This document shows, piece after piece, positions 13,086 through 21,524 of a stretch of DNA of 22,056 nucleotides. Each line of letters begins with the position of its first letter. Position 1 is the first letter of the stretch. The position numbers and the translations under genes were made by a program. Source of the stretch: Pseudomonadota bacterium (GTDB taxonomy: Bacteria; Pseudomonadota; Alphaproteobacteria; Sphingomonadales; Sphingomonadaceae); NCBI GenBank assembly GCA_023433445.1, contig JAEZCS010000035.1, positions 1 through 22,056 of the forward strand. The letters are read 5' to 3'. Below the pieces are notes generated by a model that had not been told where the DNA came from, did no database searches, and worked only from the letters and a program-made list of their open reading frames with translations.

Positions 13086-14800
13086 TCGAACGCTTCATTT
13101 TCCGGCATCGGACGCGCAAAGTAAAATCCCTGTCCATGGCCGCAGCCCATGGATTGCAAAGCGTGAGCCAGCTCCTGGGTCTCTATGCCCTCGGCCGTGA
13201 CATGCAGGTTAAGTGATTCGGCCAACGAGAGGATCGTGCGGACGATCGCCAGCTTGTCCTTATCCTCCAGCATGGTGGATACGAAGCTGCGGTCGATTTT
13301 CAAAATGTCGATCGGCAGGCTGTGCAAGCTGGCGAGGTTTGAATAGCCCGTGCCGAAATCGTCCATGGCGATCGGCATCTCGAGATCCTTCAGCGCCACC
13401 AGCAACTTACGCGCCTTGTCCGGGTCGGCGATGATAGCGCTTTCCGTCAGTTCGACGGTCAGGCGCTTGCCCGAAACACCCGAATAGCGCAGCGATTCCT
13501 CGAACATCGAAGCTACATCGTCCCGCGCCATCTGGATCGGGGACAGATTCACGTTGATGCCGACCGGCAGAGCCTGTCCAAATTTGGCATCCCACCGGCT
13601 CAGCGCCTGCGCCGCCTCATAAGCCGCCCACCGACCAAGCGGCGTGATGAGGCCGCTTTCCTCCGCTACCGCTATGAATTCGCACGGGGACACATGGCCA
13701 AGCTCGGGATCATTCCAGCGGGCGAGCGCTTCGAAGCCGGTAATCTCGCCAGTCTGCAATTGGATCAGCGGCTGGTAGGCGAGAGTCAGGTCGCCCTGTG
13801 TCAGGGCGGTTCGCAACCGACTTTCGATCGAAAAGCGCCGCTGCGCCTCCTTGAGGACTCCGTTGCGATAGATTTCCACCTTGCCGCTGCGCTTGGCGAT
13901 CTTCACCGCCGCCTGGGCCTTCCGCACCACATCGTCGGGGTCATCATCAAGGCTGGTCGAAAGGGCGCAGCCAATCGCACAATCCACACGGATCTGCAGA
14001 TCGCTGAGCCGGATCGGTGAGTTCAGCGCGTCCTTGACTCTCTGCACAATGTGAAGACAGTCAGACAAGCCATTGTTTAGTCTCGCGAATATGGCAAAGT
14101 CGTTACCGCCAATCCGGGCGAGTACATCGCCTTGCCGCAGGTTGGATTTCAGACGCTTGGCGACAGTGATGAGCAGTTCGTCACCGGCCATCGGCCCCAG
14201 CGATTCGTTGACGCGGCTGAACCGGCTGAGATCGATCGCGATGATCCCGAACTGTGAATTGCCCGCCCACGGCATATTGCGCAGCCGGTCGTCAATCTCT
14301 TCGCCGAAACCCGTGCGGTTCGGCAGCGCGGTCAGCCCATCCGATAACAATTCCCGCCGCAGGTTCCTTTCGGTGACGCGATCACTGGTGCGATCCATCG
14401 CCGTGAAAAGAATGAGGTCCAGCCCATCTTCGTTCGAAGGCAGCAAGCCCGCCGTGCAAGAAAAATATTCTGGTCCCAGCGGACCATCGCGCCGCAATTC
14501 AAACGATGAACAGGTCCCGCCAGCAAGCGCAATCTCGACAAGCCGGCTGCGCCACTCATCGCAATATGGCCGCTCAACGTCAGGATCCCTGTCTTCCAGG
14601 AAGCTGCGATAGAAGCTCTTATTGACGGCGACGAGCGCCACGTCCCCGTCCTTGACGCATAGCATGGCCGCTGCGTGCGGCACGGCCTCGAGCCATTGCT
14701 CCATTTCGGCCTGGCAGCGCAGATGCGTGCGTTCGGACCTCGCAAGGAGGTTGCCGTCCAGCCTTTGACTTGGCCGAATACGCACAGGGACCGACTTCAT
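13049..14800 (-). CDS. PAS-like/GGDEF/EAL protein: probable c-di-GMP phosphodiesterase with degenerate cyclase motif
   Basis: 583 residues, no membrane segment, so cytosolic. Residues about 35-140 look like a PAS-type sensor (EQWLEAVPHAAAMLCVKDGD). GGDEF domain about 150-312: the signature is GGNDF (231-235) instead of GGDEF, with Asn at the metal-binding third place, and the LDRF strand is LSRF; diguanylate cyclase activity is therefore probably lost. The RxxD product-binding I-site (RQGD, 222-225) is kept. EAL domain about 325-575 appears intact: EAL (357-359), Asn416, Glu450, Asp480-Asp481, Lys501, Glu537 and Gln557 are all at their expected motifs. Start at ATG 14800; a GTG at 14818 is possible. 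It follows parC on the same strand by 85 bases, with its own predicted promoter. Confidence 0.92.
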   Translation of the reverse strand: MKSVPVRIRPSQRLDGNLLARSERTHLRCQAEMEQWLEAVPHAAAMLCVKDGDVALVAVNKSFYRSFLEDRDPDVERPYCDEWRSRLVEIALAGGTCSSFELRRDGPLGPEYFSCTAGLLPSNEDGLDLILFTAMDRTSDRVTERNLRRELLSDGLTALPNRTGFGEEIDDRLRNMPWAGNSQFGIIAIDLSRFSRVNESLGPMAGDELLITVAKRLKSNLRQGDVLARIGGNDFAIFARLNNGLSDCLHIVQRVKDALNSPIRLSDLQIRVDCAIGCALSTSLDDDPDDVVRKAQAAVKIAKRSGKVEIYRNGVLKEAQRRFSIESRLRTALTQGDLTLAYQPLIQLQTGEITGFEALARWNDPELGHVSPCEFIAVAEESGLITPLGRWAAYEAAQALSRWDAKFGQALPVGINVNLSPIQMARDDVASMFEESLRYSGVSGKRLTVELTESAIIADPDKARKLLVALKDLEMPIAMDDFGTGYSNLASLHSLPIDILKIDRSFVSTMLEDKDKLAIVRTILSLAESLNLHVTAEGIETQELAHALQSMGCGHGQGFYFARPMPENEAFDYWRARWNFETI

Positions 14801-14860
14801 ATCCCCCGGATTACGCACCAGTGGTAAATTTTCAGGAAACGACTGAATATCATTTCAAGC

Positions 14861-14889
14861 AGTTAAACGGATTGCCGCGCAATCGTCAA
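14861..14889 (-). promoter_or_regulatory. Predicted sigma-70-type promoter of the GGDEF/EAL gene with palindromic operator candidate
   Basis: On the minus strand TTGACG (14889-14884), 17 bases, TTAACT (14866-14861). The -35 box overlaps the end of parC. The spacer contains a perfect inverted repeat, ATTGC-CGC-GCAAT (14871-14883), placed where a repressor would block RNA polymerase. The leader would be about 50 bases. Motif prediction only. Confidence 0.4.
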
Positions 14890-17174
14890 AAGCGGTTGTC
14901 ACGCGGAAAGCCGACGGGCGGCATCCGGCCTGCTGCACCCCGTGCGACCCGCCATGGCGTCATGTCGGCCTCGGTCCGCGTCCTGCCGCTTTCGCCACCC
15001 ATCGTCCAGCTGAGCCCATCGCTCATCCGGAAAGCAATCGCATCGGAAAGCCCGCCATCGCGATAGCGTTGCATCTGGACGCCCTGCCCCCGCGACATGC
15101 GCGGCATTTCCACCAGCGGGAATACCAGCAGCTTGCGATTCTCGCCCACGACGGCAACGCTGTCCGCTTCGGCCGCTATGACATGCACCACCGTCAGCCG
15201 GGCTCCCGCACGCACATTCACTACCTGCTTGCCCTTCCGGGTTTCCGCGATGACGTCCGCAACCGCCGCGACAAAGCCCCTGCCGTCCGACGCCGCCAGC
15301 AGCAATTCGCTTCCCGTGCGGGCCGGGAACAGCGCCACGATGTCCCCCTGATCATCCATATCGACCAAAGATCGCACCGGATCACCAAAACCACGCCCGC
15401 CGGGCAACTTGTCCGCGCCCAGCGTGAAAATGCGCCCACTCGCCGTCGCCAGCAGCAGCTTGTCCGTGGTTTGCGCATGGAACGCGATTTTCGGCCCATC
15501 GCCTTCCTTGAACTTCAGCGTGTCGGCCGAAGCCAGATCGCGATGACCGCTCATCGCCCGGATCCAGCCGCGCTCCGACAGGATGACGGTGATCGGCTCG
15601 CGCTCGATCATCGCCTCCAGAGGGATTTCGCGCGCGGGTGCCGCTTCCTCCACCAGGGTGCGCCGCTTGCCCATCTCCGTCTCGGGCGAGTAGCGCTTGC
15701 GCAGTTCCGCCAGATCCTTCTTCAAACGGTTGCGCTGGCGGGTTGGGCTTTCGACCAGCTTCGTCAGCTCGTCGCGTTCCTTCAGCAGCTGCGAATGCTC
15801 GCGCCGCAGCTCCATCTCTTCCAGCTTGCGCAGCGAACGCAGCCGCATGTTGAGGATAGCTTCGGCCTGCCGGTCGTTAAGCCCGAATTCCTCCATCATC
15901 ACCGCCTTGGGCTCATCCTCGGTCCGAATGATCTCGATCACGCGATCAAGGTTCAGATAGGCGATGATGTAGCCGTCGAGCAGTTCCAGCCGGGCCGCGA
16001 TCTTGTCCAGCCGATGGCGGGCACGCCGCACCAGCACGTCGATCTGATGCTTCAGCCACTCGATGAGCACCGGCTTCAGGCCCAGAACGCGCGGCGTACG
16101 CGTGGCATCCAGAACATTGAGGTTCAGCGGAAAGCGGTTTTCAAGGTCTGTCAGCCGGAATAGGCTGTCCATCAGCACATCGGGATCGACCGTTCGCGCG
16201 CGCGGTTCGATGACGATCCGTATCTCCGCGTCACTCTCATCGCGCACATCCGCCAATATCGGCAGTTTCTTGTCGTTGATCAGCGCCGCGATCTGCTCGA
16301 TGAGCTTGGACTTCTGCACCTGGAACGGGATCTGCGTGACGATCGCCACCCAGGTCCCGCGCCCGCCATCCTCCTTGTGCCAGCGCGCCCGCGTGCGGAA
16401 GCTACCCCGGCCGGTCGCATAGGCCTCCGAAATGATCGAAGGGTTGTCCACCAGCACGCCGCCAGTCGGAAAGTCCGGTCCGCGCACAATCTGCATAAGG
16501 TCGGCATGTTCAGCGTCGGGGTTGTCGATCAGCAGGTTCGCCGCGTCGATCAGTTCGGACACATTATGCGGCGGTATGCTGGTCGCCATGCCGACAGCGA
16601 TCCCGCTTGCGCCATTGGCAAGCAGGTTGGGGAACAGGCCCGGAAACACCTCCGGCTCTTCATCCTCGCCATTGTAGGTCGGCCGGAACTCGACGGTTCC
16701 CTCATCCAGCCCCGCCATCAGGTCGGCCGCCGCCTGGGTCAGCCGCGCCTCGGTATAGCGCATGGCCGCCGCATAATCGCCGTCGATATTGCCGAAATTG
16801 CCCTGCCCATCGACCAACGGCGTGCGCAGTGAAAAGTCCTGCGCCAATCGCACCATGGCATCATAGACGGATGAGTCGCCGTGCGGGTGATATTTGCCGA
16901 TAACGTCGCCCACGACGCGCGCGCATTTCTTGTAGGACGTCGTGTTGCGCGCCGGATTGGCGACCAGCACGTCAGGCGAAGCGCCGCTAGGCTCCATCCG
17001 CAGCAGCCGCATCGCCCAGAGCAGGCGCCGAAGCACCGGCTTCAACCCATCGCGCAGGTCCGGCAGCGACCGCGCGGTGATGGTGGAAAGGGCGTAGACG
17101 AGGTAGCGCTGAGACAGCGCTTCATCGAACGGGTGATCCTTGATAGCGTCGAACGGGTCGCGAAAATCGGTCAT
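14886..17174 (-). CDS. parC: DNA topoisomerase IV subunit A
   Basis: 762 residues; E. coli ParC has 752. With ParE it decatenates daughter chromosomes. Seen: RDGLKPVLRRLLWAM (41-55), the quinolone-resistance region GKYHPHGDSSVYDAMVRLAQ (93-112) with Ser101 and Asp105 at the places of E. coli Ser80 and Glu84, the catalytic Tyr140 in AMRYTEARLT, GIAVGMATSIPPHN, and the DEPKAVMMEEFGLNDRQAEAILNMRL coiled-coil junction, then a beta-pinwheel C-terminal domain. ParC rather than GyrA because there is no GQ-rich GyrA-box and the length fits. Odd points: Leu48 where GyrA has His and E. coli ParC has Gln, and about 15 extra residues (62-79) before YKKCARVVGD compared with E. coli. Start at 17174 (MTDFRDPFD); an upstream extension of 45 residues is not ParC-like. 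Confidence 0.93.
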   Translation of the reverse strand: MTDFRDPFDAIKDHPFDEALSQRYLVYALSTITARSLPDLRDGLKPVLRRLLWAMRLLRMEPSGASPDVLVANPARNTTSYKKCARVVGDVIGKYHPHGDSSVYDAMVRLAQDFSLRTPLVDGQGNFGNIDGDYAAAMRYTEARLTQAAADLMAGLDEGTVEFRPTYNGEDEEPEVFPGLFPNLLANGASGIAVGMATSIPPHNVSELIDAANLLIDNPDAEHADLMQIVRGPDFPTGGVLVDNPSIISEAYATGRGSFRTRARWHKEDGGRGTWVAIVTQIPFQVQKSKLIEQIAALINDKKLPILADVRDESDAEIRIVIEPRARTVDPDVLMDSLFRLTDLENRFPLNLNVLDATRTPRVLGLKPVLIEWLKHQIDVLVRRARHRLDKIAARLELLDGYIIAYLNLDRVIEIIRTEDEPKAVMMEEFGLNDRQAEAILNMRLRSLRKLEEMELRREHSQLLKERDELTKLVESPTRQRNRLKKDLAELRKRYSPETEMGKRRTLVEEAAPAREIPLEAMIEREPITVILSERGWIRAMSGHRDLASADTLKFKEGDGPKIAFHAQTTDKLLLATASGRIFTLGADKLPGGRGFGDPVRSLVDMDDQGDIVALFPARTGSELLLAASDGRGFVAAVADVIAETRKGKQVVNVRAGARLTVVHVIAAEADSVAVVGENRKLLVFPLVEMPRMSRGQGVQMQRYRDGGLSDAIAFRMSDGLSWTMGGESGRTRTEADMTPWRVARGAAGRMPPVGFPRDNRF

Positions 17175-17318
17175 CGCGATCGGAATAGCAGCGCAACGAC
17201 AAAACGGAAACGGGGATTGCGGCTTCGGCTGCGCGTGGGCAACCCGCACATGCAGGGAAAATCCCTCATGCCAGCCCTGGGGACTTGCACATTTGCTGCA
17301 ACGCGCCAATTTGCGCCC

Positions 17319-18080
17319 GTGTCTGATTCAAGCTCCTCGCTCACCGCCCTCCCCCCGCCGCCAGCATCCCTGCTGATCGGGGCATCGCTTTTCCTCGATT
17401 TCGACGGCACCCTCACGCCGATCGCCGCGACGCCCGACGGGGTCGACGTTGACGCGGAATTGCTCGCCATGCTCGGCGATCTGCGCGATGTCCTGGATGG
17501 CCGTTTGGCGATTGTCAGCGGTCGATCGATCGCGACCTTGCGCGATCTTGGGTTCGGCGACTTCCTGCTCGCGGGAACCCATGGGCTGGAGTTCGCCCAT
17601 CCCGGCCAGCAGGTCGAAGCCCCGCCTCGCCGCCCAGCTGTGGATGATGCCGAAGCCGCTTTTCACAAATTTGCCGATGACAAGCCCGGCATCCTTGTCG
17701 AACGCAAGTCGATCAGCGTCGGCCTGCACTTTCGCGGTGCGCCCCAATGGGGTGAGCAGGCAGGCGAACTGGCCACGAGCCTTGCTGAAAAGCTGGATCT
17801 CGCGCTCCAGCCTGGAAAAATGCTGTTTGAACTGCGTCCCGGCGGCGCGGACAAGGGCAGCGCGGTTCACGCGCTGATGGGCCGTTCTCCGATGTTGGGC
17901 GGTCGTCCCCTCTTCATCGGCGATGATGTCACGGACGAGGAAGGCTTTGCCGCTGCCGCCGAATTGGGCGGCGCGGGCATTCTGGTCGGCCCGCCGCGAC
18001 CGACCCTTGCCGCATTCTCATTGGAACAGGTTGCCGCTGTCAGGCATTATCTTGAAAAGGGGGTCGTCAGGCCGGGCTGA
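17319..18080 (+). CDS. otsB: Trehalose-6-phosphate phosphatase
   Basis: 253 residues (E. coli OtsB 266). Removes phosphate from trehalose-6-phosphate. HAD-superfamily motifs: DFDGTLTP with nucleophile Asp27 and acid/base Asp29; SGRS (67-70); HGLEF (89-92); ERKSISVGLHFRG cap strand; ELRPGGADKGSAV with Lys179; and GDDVTDEEGF (201-210) carrying the metal Asp residues. The start is uncertain: GTG at 17319 puts DFDGT at the usual distance from the N-terminus, but ATG at 17268 (with AGGGA upstream) or 17250 could be used. Diverges from parC. The next gene begins 3 bases after the stop, so otsB heads the operon otsB-GH15-otsA. Confidence 0.93.
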   Translation: MSDSSSSLTALPPPPASLLIGASLFLDFDGTLTPIAATPDGVDVDAELLAMLGDLRDVLDGRLAIVSGRSIATLRDLGFGDFLLAGTHGLEFAHPGQQVEAPPRRPAVDDAEAAFHKFADDKPGILVERKSISVGLHFRGAPQWGEQAGELATSLAEKLDLALQPGKMLFELRPGGADKGSAVHALMGRSPMLGGRPLFIGDDVTDEEGFAAAAELGGAGILVGPPRPTLAAFSLEQVAAVRHYLEKGVVRPG

Positions 18081-18083
18081 GCC

Positions 18084-19955
18084 ATGGCTGGCGCCCTTCG
18101 TTCGAACGAACCAGGGGGCAGGACAATAGTCAGGAACACTCAAACGCATATCGCAGGGAACGACCGCAATCTCGATCTCTGGCCGATCGGCAACTGCCAG
18201 GCATCCGCGCTGATTGATCGCGCGGGCCGGATGATATGGGCGTGTGTGCCCCGCGTGGACGGCGACCCCGTCTTCTCCGCTCTTCTCGATGACAAAGGCT
18301 GGGATGATCCGGACGCACGCGGCTTCTGGGCGATCGAGCTGGAAAACTGCGTCACCGTCGAGCAGCATTATATCCGCAACACGCCGATCCTCGTCACCCG
18401 GCAGAGCGACGATCATGGCAACGCCATCGAACTTTATGATTTCTGCCCGCGCCATCGGCATCTGGGCCGTATGTACCGGCCGGTAGCCTTTTGCCGGATA
18501 GTCCGGCCCGTGGCGGGCAGCCCCCGCGTCCGTGTCCGCCTGCGTCCCACGACCTCCTGGCATTCGGAACAGGTGCCGATCAGCTACGGTTCGAACCATA
18601 TCCGGCTAGTCCTGTCCTACATGGCGATGCGCATGTCGACCAATGCGCCCATCGGCCTGATTTCCCAGGAAAGCTGGTTCCGCCTAGAACATGACATGCA
18701 CTTCTTCCTTGGGCCGGACGAGAGCTTCTCCGACGCGCTCCGTCCTGCGGTCGAACGCATGCTGGATGACACGATCCTTGAATGGCAGGTCTGGGTACGC
18801 GGCCTCGCCATTCCCGCGGAGTGGCAGGAAGCGGTCATTCGTTCCGCCATCACGCTCAAGCTGTGCCAGCATGAGGAAACCGGCGCGATCGTCGCGGCGC
18901 TGACTACCAGCATCCCGGAACATGCCGATTCAGGGCGCAACTGGGATTATCGCTATTGCTGGATACGCGACGCCTATTACACGGTGGAGGCGCTCAACCG
19001 CCTCGGCGCGCTCGACGTGTTGGAAAGCTACCTCGTCTATCTCCGCAACATCGTCGACGGCGCGAAGGGCGGCCATATCCAGCCGCTTTACGACGTGCGC
19101 GGCAACGCGACGCTGGAAGAACGCGAGGCGGAAAACCTCCCCGGCTATCGCGGCATGGGGCCGGTTCGGGTGGGCAACGCCGCCTATTCCCAAATTCAGC
19201 ATGACGCCTATGGCCAGATCGTCCTTTCGTCGGTGCAGGGCTTCATAGACCAGCGCCTGCTGCGCATGGCCAGCATGTCCGACTTCGAAGCGTTAGAGGC
19301 CGTGGGCGAACGGGCATGGACAGTCTATGACCAGCCCGACGCGGGACTTTGGGAACTGCGCACCCGCGCCCACGTCCACAGCTACAGCGCCGTGATGTGC
19401 TGGGCCGCGTGCGACCGACTCGCCCATGCCTCCGCCGCGCTCGACCTGCCTGAGCGGGAGAACCACTGGCGCGAGCGGGCCGAAATCATGAAGGCGCGCA
19501 TCCTCCAATCGGCTTGGCGGCCGGAAAGCAACGCCATTTCGGCTAATTTCGAGGATGATGCCCGCGACGCCTCGCTGCTCCAACTGCTGGACCTGCGCTT
19601 CCTGACAGCCGACAATCCGATGTTCGTCGGCACGCTGAAGGCGCTGGAAAAGGACCTGCGGCGCGGCAACAACATGCTACGCTACAGCGCGCCTGACGAT
19701 TTTGGCGAACCGGTCACGGCGTTCAACGTCTGCACCTTCTGGCTGATCGAAGCCCTGCATCTTTCCGGCCGTACCGAAGAAGCGCGTCTCCTGTTTGAAG
19801 AGATGCTTTCGCGCCGGACGGCCGCCGGCCTTCTGTCGGAGGATATCGATCCGGCAACGGGCGAATTATGGGGCAATTATCCCCAAACCTACTCATTGGT
19901 CGGCATCATCAACTGCGCCGTTCTGCTGAGCAAGCCGTGGAGCGTGATGCGATGA
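18084..19955 (+). CDS. Glycoside hydrolase family 15 protein (glucoamylase/trehalase-like)
   Basis: 623 residues. An N-terminal beta-sandwich domain begins LDLWPIGNCQASALIDRAGR (30-49), followed by an (alpha/alpha)6 barrel from about 240. Barrel motifs: NWDYRYCWIRDAYYTVEAL (286-304), GYRGMGPVRVGNAAYSQIQ (354-372), GLWELR (421-426) with probable general acid Glu424, HSYSAVMCWAACDR (432-445), and LLSEDIDPATGELWGNYPQT (583-602) with probable general base Glu586. No signal peptide, so cytosolic. GH15 enzymes of this form hydrolyse alpha-glucosides; mycobacterial members are trehalases. Placed between otsB (3 bases) and otsA (ATGA overlap), so trehalose or a close relative is the likely substrate; glucoamylase on alpha-1,4-glucans is the alternative. 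Confidence 0.9.
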   Translation: MAGALRSNEPGGRTIVRNTQTHIAGNDRNLDLWPIGNCQASALIDRAGRMIWACVPRVDGDPVFSALLDDKGWDDPDARGFWAIELENCVTVEQHYIRNTPILVTRQSDDHGNAIELYDFCPRHRHLGRMYRPVAFCRIVRPVAGSPRVRVRLRPTTSWHSEQVPISYGSNHIRLVLSYMAMRMSTNAPIGLISQESWFRLEHDMHFFLGPDESFSDALRPAVERMLDDTILEWQVWVRGLAIPAEWQEAVIRSAITLKLCQHEETGAIVAALTTSIPEHADSGRNWDYRYCWIRDAYYTVEALNRLGALDVLESYLVYLRNIVDGAKGGHIQPLYDVRGNATLEEREAENLPGYRGMGPVRVGNAAYSQIQHDAYGQIVLSSVQGFIDQRLLRMASMSDFEALEAVGERAWTVYDQPDAGLWELRTRAHVHSYSAVMCWAACDRLAHASAALDLPERENHWRERAEIMKARILQSAWRPESNAISANFEDDARDASLLQLLDLRFLTADNPMFVGTLKALEKDLRRGNNMLRYSAPDDFGEPVTAFNVCTFWLIEALHLSGRTEEARLLFEEMLSRRTAAGLLSEDIDPATGELWGNYPQTYSLVGIINCAVLLSKPWSVMR

Positions 19956-21361
19956 GTCGCCTTATAGTCATTTCCAACAGGGTAAGCAGGCCCAACAAGT
20001 CCGGCAATCAGGGCGGACTTGCCGTCGCTTTGGCCCAGGCTCTGCGCGAAAGCCGGGGCATCTGGGTGGGGTGGTCGGGCGAAGTCACCGAAAATTTCAC
20101 CGGCCATATCGGCTTTTCAGAAGACGCAGGGGTCAAGACTGCGACGATCGATCTCGAAGAGCAGGATGTCGACGAATATTATAATGGCTATGCCAACAAG
20201 ACGCTCTGGCCGCTGTTCCACTTCCGCATCGACCTTGCCGAATATGCGCGCGATTTCGAAGGCGGCTACAACCGCGTCAACAAACGGTTTGCCGACACCA
20301 CCAGCCCGCTGATCGAACCCGACGACATCATCTGGGTTCAGGACTATCACATGATCCCGCTCGGCCAGATGTTGCGGGACAAGGGGCACAAGAACCGGAT
20401 GGGCTTTTTCCTGCACATCCCATGGCCGCCCACGAGGTTGCTCGTCTCTCTGCCCCATCATACCAAGCTGGTGCAGACCCTGTTCGCCTATGACGTCATC
20501 GGCTTCCACACTGAGGAATGGCTCGAATCCTTCCGCCATTATGTGGAGCGGGAGATGAACGGCACCGTCGACGGCGATTTCGTTACGCTCGGCGACCGCA
20601 CGATCCAGGCAATCGCCTGCCCGATCGGCATCAACGCACAGGAATTTTCCAGCGCAGCCGTCAGCGATCCCGCGCAGGAGATGTACAAAAAGGTCCGCCG
20701 ATCCCTGCAGGACCGGTCCATGATCGTGGGCGTTGACCGGCTCGACTACAGCAAGGGGCTGGAGGAACGGTTCAGCGGCTATTCCCGTTTCCTGAAGGAC
20801 CATCCCGAACATCATCGCAAGGTTGTCCTGACGCAGATCGCGCCGCCTTCGCGCGGGGAGGTGGAAAGCTATCAGCATATCCGCTCCGCGCTCGACGCTA
20901 TCGCCGGGCGCATCAACGGTGAATATAGCGACGTGGACTGGACGCCGATCCGCTACGTGAACCAGGGCTATCCCCGCGACAAGCTGGCCGGGATCTACCG
21001 CGCCGCGCGCATCGGGCTCGTCACCCCGCTGCGCGACGGCATGAATCTTGTCGCCAAGGAATATGTCGCCGCGCAGGACCCGGAGGATCCCGGCGTCCTC
21101 ATCCTTTCCCGCTTCGCCGGCGCCGCGACGCAGCTGAAGGACGCGCTGCTCATCAACCCGTACAGTCCGGAGGAAATGTCCGACGCCATCACCCGCGCTC
21201 TCGCCATGCCCCTCGATGAACGCAAGCGCCGCTGGCGTTCAATGATGGACTGCGTCGAGGAGCAGGATATCAGCTGGTGGCGCCGCTGCTTCACCGAACG
21301 CCTGATCGCGTCGCGGCATGAAGAAGGCGAGGCCGGGGAGCAGATCGAAACCGCACATTAG
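19952..21361 (+). CDS. otsA: Trehalose-6-phosphate synthase (GT20)
   Basis: 469 residues (E. coli OtsA 474). Transfers glucose from a nucleotide sugar, classically UDP-glucose, to glucose-6-phosphate. Positions align with E. coli at an offset of one: Arg10 in SNRV, Gly21-Gly22 of the substrate loop GGLAVAL, Tyr77 and Trp86, Asp131 in WVQDYHMIPL, His155 in FLHIPWPP, Arg263 and Lys268 in VDRLDYSKGL, Asp362 in PLRDGMNLVAKEYVAAQ and Glu370. All active-site residues are therefore kept. Start ATG at 19952 overlaps the GH15 stop (ATGA), the end of the three-gene trehalose operon. A longer frame back to 19868 is a shadow. It ends 163 bases before purC. Confidence 0.95.
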   Translation: MSRLIVISNRVSRPNKSGNQGGLAVALAQALRESRGIWVGWSGEVTENFTGHIGFSEDAGVKTATIDLEEQDVDEYYNGYANKTLWPLFHFRIDLAEYARDFEGGYNRVNKRFADTTSPLIEPDDIIWVQDYHMIPLGQMLRDKGHKNRMGFFLHIPWPPTRLLVSLPHHTKLVQTLFAYDVIGFHTEEWLESFRHYVEREMNGTVDGDFVTLGDRTIQAIACPIGINAQEFSSAAVSDPAQEMYKKVRRSLQDRSMIVGVDRLDYSKGLEERFSGYSRFLKDHPEHHRKVVLTQIAPPSRGEVESYQHIRSALDAIAGRINGEYSDVDWTPIRYVNQGYPRDKLAGIYRAARIGLVTPLRDGMNLVAKEYVAAQDPEDPGVLILSRFAGAATQLKDALLINPYSPEEMSDAITRALAMPLDERKRRWRSMMDCVEEQDISWWRRCFTERLIASRHEEGEAGEQIETAH

Positions 21362-21369
21362 GCAACGAA

Positions 21370-21430
21370 CCGCCAAAGGCCTCCAAAGCCCGCCGCTACC
21401 GCCGCCTAATTGCACCCTTGGCGGCTTTGG
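21370..21430 (+). other. Competing hairpins after otsA
   Basis: The 3' arm CCTTGGCGGCTTTGG (21416-21430) can pair either with CCGCCAAAGG (21370-21379) or with CCAAAGCC-c-GCC (21383-21394). The two pairings exclude each other. No T run follows directly. May end otsA transcription or stabilise its mRNA. Confidence 0.4.
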
Positions 21431-21438
21431 TCTATGGG
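21410..21438 (+). promoter_or_regulatory. Possible sigma-70-type promoter for purC
   Basis: TTGCAC (21410-21415), 17 bases, TATGGG (21433-21438). If used, transcription starts near 21445 and gives an 80-base purC leader that contains the 21452-21492 hairpin. Motif prediction only. Confidence 0.3.
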
Positions 21439-21451
21439 CCGTGCCCAGCAG

Positions 21452-21492
21452 CCCCGGCACCCGCTGATCCTTCTTGATTCGCGTTGCCGGGG
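21452..21492 (+). other. Hairpin in the purC leader
   Basis: Perfect 8-bp arms CCCCGGCA (21452-21459) and TGCCGGGG (21485-21492) with a 25-base loop, followed by the T-rich stretch ATTCTTTTCTC. It may be a terminator of the trehalose operon or, if purC is transcribed from a promoter upstream of it, a leader structure that acts on purC. Confidence 0.45.
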
Positions 21493-21524
21493 CACATTCT
21501 TTTCTCGGGAAGACAGGAACGCGC

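Noticed and set aside
15069..16163. Long open frame on the plus strand (364 codons) within parC
   Set aside because: His/Gln/Arg-rich translation with no recognisable domain; it is the shadow of the well-conserved ParC frame.
17175..17309. 45-residue N-terminal extension of ParC
   Set aside because: The extension lacks similarity to ParC, contains several Cys/His in a random-looking stretch and would overlap the otsB upstream region; ParC proteins start at about MTDFRDPFD.
17175..17318. EcfG-type promoter for the trehalose operon
   Set aside because: Trehalose genes are often under this sigma factor, but only GGAAT and GGAAA are present and no correctly spaced CGTT follows.
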